Of a stretch of 64,000 nucleotides of DNA, positions 43,001 to 55,207 are shown piece after piece. Source of the DNA: Taudactylus pleione (taxonomy: Eukaryota; Chordata; Amphibia; Anura; Myobatrachidae); the NCBI GenBank assembly GCA_031769625.1, contig JAUIMM010000550.1, forward strand, positions 3,402,001 through 3,466,000, in the 5' to 3' direction. The stretch's first letter is position 1. Each line of letters starts with the position of its first letter. The notes beneath the pieces were generated by a model that was not told where the DNA came from, made no database searches, and worked only from the letters and a program-made list of their open reading frames with translations. A program made the translations under genes and the position numbers.

Positions 43001-46000
43001 GTACAGGGGACCCCCACGTCGTTGGTTCCCTGTATTTAAGCACAACCAGTATGGGTCACTAAAAACCCAGGGCCTGGTAGTTTTTTTTTGGGGGGGGGGG
43101 ATGGGCACGCCATTTTTTTTTTACACAGATTTTTATTTTATCTTTACCGCAGCAGCACAGACAGGTGTCTCTGATCCCGTCCGTGCTTTGTGTCATTGAC
43201 ACATGCATGTAGCAGAGATCTCCCTGGTCCACGCTACATGCATCTGTGTCATATCGCACTTGATCTATTAATTATGCAAATCATTAGATCGTGCACAATA
43301 AATTGGGTGAACATCGTGCAGTTTTTGCTGCACATCGTTCACTTCAGCTGCCGGAGAGAGTTGAAGGGCGATTCCATATGAGATCGCATCATATGACTCA
43401 GGGAACAAAACATCAAAATTTTGGGTCCATGGCCAGGAAACTCCTCAGACCTTAATCCCATTGAGAACTTGTGGTCAATCCTGGAGATGCGGGTGGCCAA
43501 ACAAAACCCCACAAATTCTGGCAAACTCCAAGCATTGATTAGGCGAGAATGGGCAGCCATCAGTCAGTATGTGGCCCAGAATTTGATTGACAGCATACCA
43601 GGGCGAATTGCAGAGGTCTTGAAAATGAAGGGTCAACACTGCAAATATTGACTCTTTGCATAAACTTAATGTAATTGTCAATAAAAGCCTTTGACACTTA
43701 TGAAATGCTTGTAATTTTATTTCAGTATACCATAGTAACATCTGACAAACAGGTCTAAACACACTGAAGCAGCAAACTTTGTGAAAACCAATACTTGTGT
43801 CATTCTCAAAACTTTTGGTCATGGCTGGACATCTAGCCTCGGTAGCACCGAGCGTCTTTTCATGCAACTTTTTCCCCTAAAATGTGTCTTCTTTGTAAGG
43901 ATGCGGATATGACAAACAAGCAGCTTATGCTGTAAAATGATATGCAGCATTCCTATAGTCTGTGTGCTACTGTGGGTAGATCTGCATGCAAAATACTACG
44001 TTAGTGTCACAGCAGCTGACACAGTAACGCCTACCCTACAACGTGACCCGCTCCACCATTTATGATTGCAGCCACCTGCGTTTAACTAGTTATTTGATGA
44101 GAAGGGAACTTCAACACAGGTGGCTGCAATCATAAATTAGGTGGGAAGTCCAGGAGCAAAGCATTTTGTACCTGGTGGAACGGGTCATGTTGGAGGGTCA
44201 GAGTAAAGGCACACATCCACTTGCAAACATCAAAACAATTGCACGCTTACGACATTGTAATCATGCAGTCATTTGTCAGTCTGTGCTGTGCTTACACTGA
44301 ACGTTCACTGTAGGCTCATCAATCATCCACTACCATGCTGAACCTGACGTTATCGTCCGGTTGTACAGCATTTTCGTGCAATGATTGATGTCAGAAACGA
44401 CCAGCGGGAGCGCTCTTCACTGGCCGTTTCCGACAAAAGTGCACGATTACTGAGCGATTGCACGGTTACGATGGCGTAATCGTGCAATCGCTCAGTATTA
44501 TCGCAAAGTGGATGTGTGCCTTATCGTAGCATTTCACATGCTGACATAGGGACGGATTCAACTAGAGGCGAAAAGCATTCGCCGATGCGATGTTTTCGCC
44601 TCATTCGACTGTACGCAAAGTTATCGCGTACTTTCACAATGTGCTCCCGCTTTTCACCCTATTCAATTGCAAAACAGGCAAAAACGCGGATGTACGAATG
44701 CTGGGAATGTCGAAACTAGCGAAAAGGACTGCTTTTTTTGTGGAAATCAGTCTGTACCCCAAAAAAAGCCTAAGTGATCCTGGTAATCAATATAGAAGTG
44801 TTTAAATAACTGGTAATAAATTAATAGCTCTAATAAAAGTATTTTGTGTACCTAAAGTGAGTCAAAAGACACATTTGCATTAGTGTGGAAAAATGAGAGT
44901 GTTATTTTTTTGGTGTTAAAAAAAGTCGTAGTTAAATTTGGGGCACTAGTATATCTTTGTGTTAATAAAGTGCATTTTAAATTACTTTAAAAAAAAAAAC
45001 ACCTGCTACAGCTTTCTGCAATCCTAAAATATCTGTCCCATCTATACGGCCCCCCAAAATACCTGACCCAGTACTTTAGACACATTTTCCATCACTGTTT
45101 ACATTTTCACCCCAAAATTAACATGACATTTTTAGGGGGTATTTCGATATTTTTTTTCCGTTTTTTTCCCCTTTAATAGTCATTAGGAGGGGTGTCCAAA
45201 GGGTTCTGAACCAAGTCCCCACTTATTTAGCCCAAGTAGAGATTTTGTACATCTTTTCTCCTGCCTTTAGGTGGAGAAACTTATTTGCCTGTTTTAGCCT
45301 ATGGAGTTTTCCAACATGCGAAAACATTCCGGAATTGAATAGGACGATAAGCGGGAATGTGGTGTAAACCTCGCAACGGCAAAACTTTTTCACCGATCGC
45401 AGCTTTCGCACTAATTGAATACGGGACATAGCCGCAGTAGCACGCAGAAAGGGAAAAAGATGCTCTGCGTTACCAAGTCGCACTGCGGTCACGCTATGTG
45501 TAACGTGACTTGTAGCGCACGGAGGATAGATGTATGTGAATATATCTGTACATTTCAAGCTAAGCTCACCTCTTAATGGTTTTTTTAACAGTCATCTATA
45601 TGGTCAGCTCTTGTAACGTGAATTTTTGTTTTTTGTAAGGGTCTGCAAAAGGTGGAAGAGGCTGGTTCTGGACAAATCTCTCTGGAGATATGTTGACTTG
45701 ACACCCTACAAGGTCAGTTAGTTGTCTTTATATTTTAATTATGGCTCATGTAAAATGTCCTGTTGCTATAAACGTTCTTATTTCTGAACTGAGACGCAGT
45801 TGAGAAATGTCCTAAATAAAACCTCACATCTGTGCATGTTGTTGTGGTTTCCCAACGTTCGGATCATGTGACTGCTGACCACAGAAGCTGTATGCACCTG
45901 CTTGTGGGACCTGTATGGTAATGACAATTGTATGGAACACCTGCTACTGCTAATGGGTATTTGTTCCTTTTAAGATGGCATTGGTGCCTCCACCTGACGG

Positions 46001-46039
46001 CGAAGATTTCAATGGCAAACACAAATTTAAGAATATTTG

Positions 46040-46073
<34 letters not shown>

Positions 46074-49000
46074 CACTAGAGAGCATGTAAAATGCTTTCC
46101 ATAAAACAAATCTTTATCTAGATCAGGGCTTGACAAATATCGGTCGCCATGGCGACTAGGATTTCAGTCCGAATGAGTAGATTTTACTGTGATCTGCTCT
46201 ACACTTTGATCCTGATTGACTGTGAGTGATGAGAGGGAAGTTTCCACACTGTATGACTATCCCATGTAGCTATAGTCATGCTGAATGAGGACCCATCCCT
46301 GTTTCTGGATTGGAGGAGAAGGTTTGAGAGCGCTGCAGAGTTCAGCTCCTTTAAACCCGTTCCCGATACCATGGCTGCCTAATCCCAGTTGTCACTGAAG
46401 AGGCAGCGATAGAAGATCCTGTTGTCTGGTGGGGCCATCACTATGCAAGGCTATCAGTCAGCAGCTAGGGAGCCACCCGGGCATGCATACTACACGGGAT
46501 ATGTGGTCAGGTAATTTGCATGTGTTGGGAACTGTAGAGCCGTGGTTCCTAGCCAGATTATGTCGCTGGATTGTGTTTCGTGTTGGTTTGCACTCTGCGT
46601 CCGATATTACTGGAGAGGTCCTGGGATGGAAGAGGATGTCTTCCAATAGCAGTTGTTCCCGACCTCTCAGATACAGTACTAGTTGACAATACGCCGACTC
46701 ACCTAGAGTAAGAAGGTGGTGTAATGTCTTGCTGTGGATGCCTTTGATATTTGGAAGAGGGAACGCATGGTGAATGGTGGCCGCGGCACTGAAGGTGTTA
46801 AACCCCGTGCTGCGGCGCCATATTTGAAAATATAATTGGCTCAAGACACCAATTTTCAATGTGTGATCAGCGCTAGGTGCCGAGTTTTAAATTGTTTTTT
46901 AAATGTGATGATCCTCTCTGGTGGCTGCGGCAATGAATGAGCTACTGCAGCTGGGACTTGTCACACACAGGGGGACTGGGCTAGCCGGCTCCCCTTGCGG
47001 TGCTAGTCAATCCCTGGTGGGACTGTTCGCTGAACGCTGGGGATCGGGAGCTTGGACCCCAGCACTACTAGGCAGTTTAGTGTGGAAAGAAGGGCCAAGT
47101 GAGCCATGTCCAGAGGCTCCGGCTAGGCATTAGGAGCCAATCGTGCTGGGGTACAAGAAAAACAAGCTCTTGGTACCTTCCAGTGCTGAGAGGGATTGGC
47201 AGCTGAGCGCTGCAGCCCGGACTGAGTCCAGCGGCTGGAGCAGTTTGGGCTGTTAAACCCCGACGCTACATCAGAAGAGAGCCCTCAGCAGACCCACACT
47301 GCAGGGCTAAGTGTTGAACGCTGGGGACCGGAGGCCTAGCTGCCAGCACCACAGCCCTGGAATAATTACAGTGCACCGTTTACAAATGGTTAAATAAAGT
47401 ACATATGTATAAAATGTGTTTTAAAATGTATGTGCAGCACTGAGCCAGAAAAAGCAGGTCCTGAGCTGCAGTGTGTAACAGCACAGAATGTATATAGTGC
47501 AGGAATATGTTTTAAATGTATAATTTCAAGTAAATTGCACTTACCCAGGAACACGGACTGCCTCTCCATGCAGACTCATCCCTGAAAGTGGTGTAAGGAT
47601 GTGCATGGGTAGTTGGCCAATGCAGTCAGCTAATTATTTCCAAAGACGTTCCCTCCGTGGCCAGGAAACCTTGCCTGGGACCTTGGTTGCCCATCCCTGG
47701 AGCTCATGTTCAGGCTATGGCTGGCAGGCTTGGTCCCTAAGCAGATTCCTGGAACCAGCGTTTTGGAGGGTAGATTTTTTTTTTTTTTTTTCATCCAGAC
47801 ATGTCGGCAGGTGGGCTTAGACACAGAGGAGTGACTACTCCCCACTGTCCATTAGGGACAATGTTAAAGGTGAGCATGCTAGGCACATGCACTTAACTGG
47901 ATTTGGTAAAAACCACAGGGCGGACTTCCCCTGTGGTAATGTGTATTGGAGTAAGATAAAAGAAGGCCTGCGAGCCTGTTTTGGGTGGGTCTTTTTGGAC
48001 ATCAATAAGTAATGAACTGCTGTAACATCTGTATGCTGTATTCCCTGAGCATTTGCAAAGGGAAAGACTATTTAAGCAATAAACATCTTGCCTTTAAGAC
48101 GACTGCATCTATATCCTGCAACAACAGAATTGCACCAAATGCTATTCAGTTCTCTGGCTGTTCTGGATTGGCCCAGTGTCTCCAAGCTCAATCCCTCTGC
48201 CAGCTACTGTGTAGTGTTTGGTCCATTGTGAGAGATCAGGGTGTATCAGCCGACAATCGGGAGAGTGGTCACTGGTCGCAGCTTGTCTACGCATAAGCAG
48301 CAAAGGCGGTTCCAGGTGCCGACGTAGGAGCCCGGGAAAAGTGGTTCCTGGTGCCCATGTGGGAGCCTGGGTGGAAATAAGTGGTTCCAAGTGTCGGTGA
48401 AGGAATTAGTGGTGGCAGCGATGTTACACGCCCACGGCGCAGTGGGCAGAGTCATTAACAGACGGTTACTGACTGTAAGAGGGAAACCCTTTATACCCCA
48501 AGGTCCAGCGGGATCAAAAAACTAATCTGTGGAAGCAAGGTCATCCGGTCACATTAGTTCTATGCCAATATTTTGTATTTAGCAGCAATGTGTGTTGGTT
48601 TTGCACATAGTGTGGAGTGGAGCACTCTGATTTTCCATCCAGCCCATATGGCAAACAACCCTTGATCCCCTATTTGGCTTCATTTTAATGTCTTCCCCCT
48701 AGAATACTATTATTAATTGGAGGCACTACAGTTTGTCTGCTCTGAATTGGAGCCACTACTGTGTGGTATACTATGAATTTGGGGCCAGTGTGGGGCATAA
48801 GGTGGGGTCTGATGGGCATTGAAAGGACCTGTGTGGTTGTTTGATTGCATATAGGGAGGTCTGGTGGGCATTGAAGGGGGGCAAATGTGGTCAATACAAG
48901 TTTTCACCTATTTTGGTTGGGGATGATCTGAGGTTGACAAAAATTTGTTGACCCCTGAGCTAAATACAAACGTATTATAACCTCTTTACATACACTTTAT

Positions 49001-52000
49001 CTTCTGGTAAAGCGTAGACCAGTCTAGAGATTTAGCAATTGAAATATGTTACTTAACAGATACACTTATACTCCCTATTATACTGGTGCTAATACTGGTT
49101 ATCTATATGTGGGCACAATTGCTTAACCGTTATAAGCAAGTAATCACTATATACTGTAGCAGGGCTCGACAAAACCTGGGGGCCAGGTCGCCATGGCGAC
49201 CAGATTTGCAGCAACTCCCTGGCGCCGCTGGTGTAGTGCCGTCCACACTACAGAATAACAAACACACAGCCACCAGCGGCAGCTGTGTGTTTGTTATAGC
49301 AGCCAATGAAAGTCAGACAGACTCTCATTGGCTGCTGCGTCATCCATGAAGGGAGCTGGCAGGAGCTAACTCTTGAGCTCCGCCTTCCGGCTCCTGCAGT
49401 GGGTAATGGGAGAGACGTCATTACGTCTTTCCCATAGTGCAGAGCGGGCCGGGAGGAGCGGACAGCGGTGGTCATCGGCAGGAGTGGGGATCAGGTAAGT
49501 TGTGGGGGTTTTTTGTGTGTGTAAGGGGCACTGCATGGGGGGGTGGCCGCTACTGGGGACACTATACGGGGGGCCGCTATGGGGCACTGTACAGGGCGGG
49601 GCCGCTACTAGGGGCAATGCATAGTGGGGACTACTACTGGGGGCACTGAATAGGGGGGACTACTACTGGGGCAATGCATAGGGGGGACCACTTCTGGGGG
49701 CACTGATTAAAGGGGCGCTACATAGGGGGACTACTACTGGGGGCACTATATATGGGGACCACTACTGGGAGCAATGCATAGGGGGGTGGCCACTACTGGG
49801 GGCACTGTATAGGGGGGCGCTACTAGGGGCAATGCATAGTAGGGACTACTACTGGGGGCACTGCATAGGGGGGACTACTACTGGGGGCACTGTTAATGGG
49901 GCACTACTGTGGACACTGCATAGCAGACCACTACTGGGGGCACTGCATAGGGGTGCCCAAAGCATATTCTTGCACCTGGGCCCATCCTTCTCTAGTTCGG
50001 CCACTGCTGGCGGTGGCTTTGCTTGCCCGGGGGTTTTTTGGCTGCGGAGGGGTGGTCTTTCTGGGGGTTGGTTGCCTGGAGAGGGGGAGTTAGCTGTTCA
50101 GTAATGTAGCTGTGGGAGGGTGGTTTACCTGAGGTGCCCCGTTAGTGGTGTGTCCATGGGGGTTGGTTGCCCGGGGCGTAGGTGTTCAGTAATGCTGCCC
50201 CGGGGGAAGGGGGGGTCTGGCTACTACACTTTCACTCTGGCTCCTAGATTTTAGAAACATTTGTCAAGCCCTGCTATATAGACAAAAGTGATTAGACATC
50301 CCCGCGCAAACAGAATTCATACCATTGCCCACGAGTTCTAAATGGCCACTAATGTGGCGTTTTCGATAAGAACACTTCGTAGGGAGGCCCATGCACTTGC
50401 AGTTCTACGGTAAGAACAAATGTTTTTTATCAGGACGACAATGACCCCTATCATGCGTCCAGAACGACGCTAAACTGCTATACAGAAAATTTGGTTTCCC
50501 GGCTGGACTGGCCAACTCAGAGACCAGATCTTAACCCATTGAAAACCTCTGAGACGAATTGGAGCGGCCGACTCAACCTTCAGTGTCACAGTTTGTCACT
50601 GTACTTAGTGCACAATGACAAAACATACAGCCTGCTGTTTGCCAAGAAGGGTGTCTGCAGTACTCCCTGCACGTGATGGATCTACAAAGTTCTGATGTCC
50701 ATAAAATCTCGTTGCTCTATTTGCTGTCAGTGTCCAATCACTTTAGTCTACACAGTGTATAACTGTGTACAGAAGTATTTATGCCACTTCTATCTGAGCA
50801 CTCTATAACATGTATTTATATATGCAGACATAACATAATAAAACCTTAAATCAATTATACTCTTATTGATAGTTAACGTGCAAACATATACAATTATTGA
50901 TAAACTCCATTATCTATGAGGAATAGTTAGGCAACACTTGCATTGTTATAATTTACTCCTACAGAAGTGTCCTCATACATCTATCCCTATTGCGCTATAT
51001 GGCACAAGACACTATGCCTCATTTTTCCTCAGTTTAGCTATTTTTCCCTAACTGTGTTACTTTTTCCGTTTAGTGTCTTGATTCGTAAATACTACAATAA
51101 GAATTTAGGATTAGGGTTTTTTTGTCGCAGAGGAATTGGTATAAAGACACAGATGATGCATGACGCAGGTCACTCATATCGGACCTGGTTTTTGCATGTT
51201 TAGCCTGGATTGTGTACTTTTTCCTCAATGTTGTATCTCAGTTCGCTTATAGAGATCAATTCAGTTAGCAGCGAGTTTGCGAAAGTGAACTTGTTTCGTG
51301 AAACTTGCCTACATCGCTTGAAATGCCAGATCCAATTAGAAATGGCAATTTGCTGTAGTCGCAGTGAGAGTGCGCGACTTTTCTACAAAATGTGACCTGG
51401 GATAAGTGCATAAAAAAGTGGGGAAACCTTCCTGGAGCCCAAAAAGTGACAACTGAGATGGCAGGGCCCTATAGAAGGCTGTTAGTAGCCATAAGGAGAG
51501 TACTAGAGGCTTTTAAAAAGTGTCATATTGCTGATTTTTGCACTTTCTATAACACCTTTTTAAAGCCATGGGGTATATGTAATAGACTGCAGGTATTGGC
51601 GAGTCCCATGCGAGACTGCCCAATGTCTGAAATTAGAAGTCATTTAAAAGGCAAAATCAGCCTTCTCATTGGGAGGGGTGTACCAGAGATTCTGCATTGG
51701 GTCCCAACATTTTTACCTTAAATGAAAGATTTTAACAACCTTTTCACTGGCTCAGAGGGCGCGCACAAAAACACTTCCTCTGAAAAATCAATGCGAGCTT
51801 GGAATTTAATTGCAACTGTACTTCGCAGGGCGAGTTCGGCCTTAGGAACGGCTCCCATGTAGTAAAGGCTGTAGCGCGCTCATCTGGTATTTGGAGCCAT
51901 CTGAGGAAAGGTGTGTGGAGACACATCTGTGTAAGAGGATACTAGATAAAATTGTGGTATCCGTCTTAGTCCACTCTTCCCACAGTGATCAACAACTGAT

Positions 52001-55000
52001 TTCCATCTCTCAGTGGTAATACCAATCAGATAGCAGATCTCAGAGCATGAGATTATCACTGTGGTCATATGTCTAATACTAGTACAGTAAAAGTGGAGAA
52101 ATTCAGAAAAGTAACTATTATCAATAATCCCATCACAGATCACATTACTGCAGTCATTGCATTGAGGAGCTAACACATTATTGTTTCTTTATTCTTTCAG
52201 CAGATGTTCCTTTTTTTTTCAACTTGGGCAGTGATCATTGTGTTACTTATCTGCTGTCTATTAGATATCATGCATCTTCTCACTTGCTTGGAAGCTGGAG
52301 TCCCACGGGTTCTTACTGTAACTTTGTATTCCTGGTTGCCACAGTTGCCTAATTCTACTCTCTACAGACCAATTAGAGCGACACACTCCTCACTTTGTCT
52401 CGCTGGAGTCTCTTTGCATCTGGAACATATTTTATTGCAATGAAAGGGCTGCAAATATATATTATTTTTTTATATGTACATTTCATTTTTGCATGCAGGG
52501 TAAATACTGGCTGATTCTGCATGTAGCCCACAAACGCTGGACAGCTTTATATCTACACTACAGTTTGAACACACTCCTCCCAAATCTAAATCTCCCTGCA
52601 CATGTTGCACCTTCCCCACCTGCAGAGCAGCATAGTGTTGCCAAGGTGCAAAGTTACTCATGTTTTTTCGCTTTGCTCCCAATTTAGAATCTGCGCTCTT
52701 GGTGCTACCCAGGGGTTACATGTATTTGAACGCTTCATTAACATTAAAGCAAAAACGCTGTTGCTTACAATAAATTTGTTGAATTACAAATAAGTAATAA
52801 GAATATAAGGGGGTGATGTATCAAAGCTTGGAGAGGGATAAAGTACCGGCTCCTAGCTGTCACTTTACAGGCCGTGTTTAAAAAGTGACAGGAGTTGATT
52901 GGTTGGTACTTTCTCTACTTTATGTCTCTCCAAGATTTGATACATCCCACTCTCTTGTCTCTATGTGAAAGAAAACAATAATAAGGTATTTCCATTGTTA
53001 TATAGCCTTGCCACCAACTAGTTGAGAAATGGAAAATGTGCCCTTTTATATGTGAGATGTTCTACCTCCATACATAGTCTTACAGACTATGTATATCTTC
53101 TTTAAAACCTGCGTTTTCTCCTTCTCCTGTACAGCCACACGTTTCTCCTGTGTTTTCCATCTGTGCTCCATTCAATTCAGTATATGACTTGTAACGGTTT
53201 TAACAATACAGCTGTAGGCCGGTCACATGAGACAGTGGTCGGCTCCTGTCAGGGCACACAACCAAAAACACTGCCTCCGAGCACAACTGTAAGCATGGCC
53301 GATTAGCACATGATGCAGCATTTGTATCAGTGGAAACCAAACAATACATTATAATTCACAATAGTCTATTCATCCGCAACCACCAAGGTAGATAGTGCAG
53401 ACAATTCCTAAGTATCTGCAAAATCACCAAGATCTGATCTGTCATTTTTGGGCTGAATTCAGTTCTCTACGAGCGACCGCCACAAAACCTTCCGGAACCT
53501 TTGTGAGGTATGTCTCAGAGGTCAGCCTACCGTAATTAGTATTTATATGCGCATCCACCGCTAATCTCACCCCGTAGCTGTATGATCTAAGGCTGGACAC
53601 AACAATATAAATATAATACTGTTTCTCTCCTAAATAGCTGCAGCCTATCCCTCTGCTGATAACAAAAAGAAATGGGAGTACGTAAAGATGGCAAATATTT
53701 CCGACTTGAATAAGTAAAAGTTCTTTAATATATACAGTCTTCTGCCATATTCAACATTAAAGTGTAAGTTCTACTCGCCAGAAGCATACATGCCTACTCT
53801 CCCAGGAACTGCGGGAGGCTCCTGATTTTTCAGGTAACCCCCAGCACCCTCAGAAGAGTAGGCACCTCTCCAGCATTCTGCCCACTTCCTGGTGAAGTGA
53901 GCAGAACAGGGAGAATTTTCCCGGGGCTCGGCAGTCGGGCGAGTAGGGGGCGGAGCTTAATTATGCGAATCGAGAATATTTGATCCCTTAGGGGGCTTAG
54001 CGACCTGAATGGTCCAACCCCTCCCCCATCACTGCTCACCCGCTTCTCTAAAAGTAGGCAAGTATGACCAGAAGGCATTTTTCATTTATTATTTTATTAT
54101 ATTTTACACTTGTTTTCTGTTTGTTCTCACATATTTAAAGTTGTGGTTTGTGGGGTTTTTATTTTTTCTTTATTTCTGGTTGATTTTAAGTGGGCGGAAC
54201 TATAACCAACATATATAGCCAGTTACCAGCCACCTGTTTGATGTTGTGGAGAAGAAAACATAAGTGTGTAGTATTGCCCTGTTTACATACTTTTATCCAG
54301 TTTCAATGTGCAGGACATGAATAAAATAATCTGCTAAGGTCTGTCCCCCCTGCAGCGAGCTTTGGGACAGGCCTTAGCCGGAGAGGACAGAGCACCCGCA
54401 AGGAACAGGGTAAGTATACAACTGTGTGAGGAAGGGGAAAGAGCGGGAGGCTGGTGCCATTCCAATATACTAGTCCATTATATAATTCTGATTGTTGTCC
54501 CATCTGTGACATGCTCAGTAGGCGTGGGAACTCTCAGGTGATGACATCACTTACACAGGTGGGAGAGGTTAGAGTTCAGACCAACTATCGGCAACAGTGT
54601 TTGGTTACTTCTTTCATTTCACAATCCACAGAGACAGTGGTGAGATGGGGAACAATCCAGAATTAATTTCTCATAAATGCTTTGTGATACCGTATGGCCT
54701 CCTAATGGCTGACCCAAAATTGATCTCTCCGATCACCCATTAATTCTCATGCAAAGCATATGGATGTATAGATACTGCCCACAATTAATATAGGTACACT
54801 ACTCATGGCATGGGGAGAAGGATTCCGTTAATAAAAAACAAAAAGGGTTCCAAAATCTGCCAATAGGGGAAAATATGGCACAGTAACAGGTAAACTGCAT
54901 GAAAAGGTATATAATGAATAACTAATAAAAACCTAAAATTAAATGTACATTTTAATTTTTCCCTTTTGTAAAAACTGAATGTGAAACAGAACAGATCTTA

Positions 55001-55150
55001 AATTTTGAATTCCTAAATGAAAAAAACTGCACTGCACTCCAGAGCAAAACATGTCCATAAATCAAAAGTTTTAAATTTTTTCAGTAAGCAAACAGCTATA
55101 AGGCACAGTGCAAATTCCTCTGGCACCCTAGTTCTGTTTCTTCAGGTTTT

Positions 55151-55207
<57 letters not shown>

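Larger units (their letters stand above)
41755..43651 (+). pseudogene. Tc1-like transposase (DDE domain), split remnant
   Basis: The second catalytic Asp region (LQHDGEPFHKAKV) is in the first piece; the third catalytic region, SSDLNPIENLW, is in the second. The N-terminal DNA-binding domain was not found. The C-terminal 77-residue piece is intact to its stop. About 1.4 kb of unrelated repeat separates the pieces. Confidence 0.8.
41745..43830 (+). mobile_element. Tc1/mariner-type element, decayed and split by an insertion
   Basis: The transposase is readable in two pieces in order: about 41760-41987 (TVKHPETFHVWGCF … LLQHDGEPFHKAKVIT) and 43392-43651 (LREQNIKILGPWPGNSSDLN then PIENLWSILEMRV … AEVLKMKGQHCKY, stop). 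The pieces meet at consecutive positions of the DDE domain, so 41988-43391 was inserted later. The right end near 43800 (cattctcaaaacttttggtcatg) is a typical Tc1 terminus. An in-frame stop (AMN then TAA) at about 41862 and a W-codon-like TGA at the junction make it inactive. Confidence 0.8.
49147..50763 (+). mobile_element. Tc1-type element with a hAT element inserted in its left terminus
   Basis: The right end (50734-50763) reads GTCCAATCACTTTAGTCTAC then ACAGTGTATA. The left end is broken: tatactgtag at 49149-49159, then, after the hAT, tagacaaaagtgattagacatc from 50279. Joined, these match the inverted right end. Between them only part of a transposase is left (DNDPYHASR … RLDWPTQRPDLNPLK, about 50440-50560), which includes the catalytic Asp of DND and the PDLNP region. 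Internally deleted. Confidence 0.7.
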
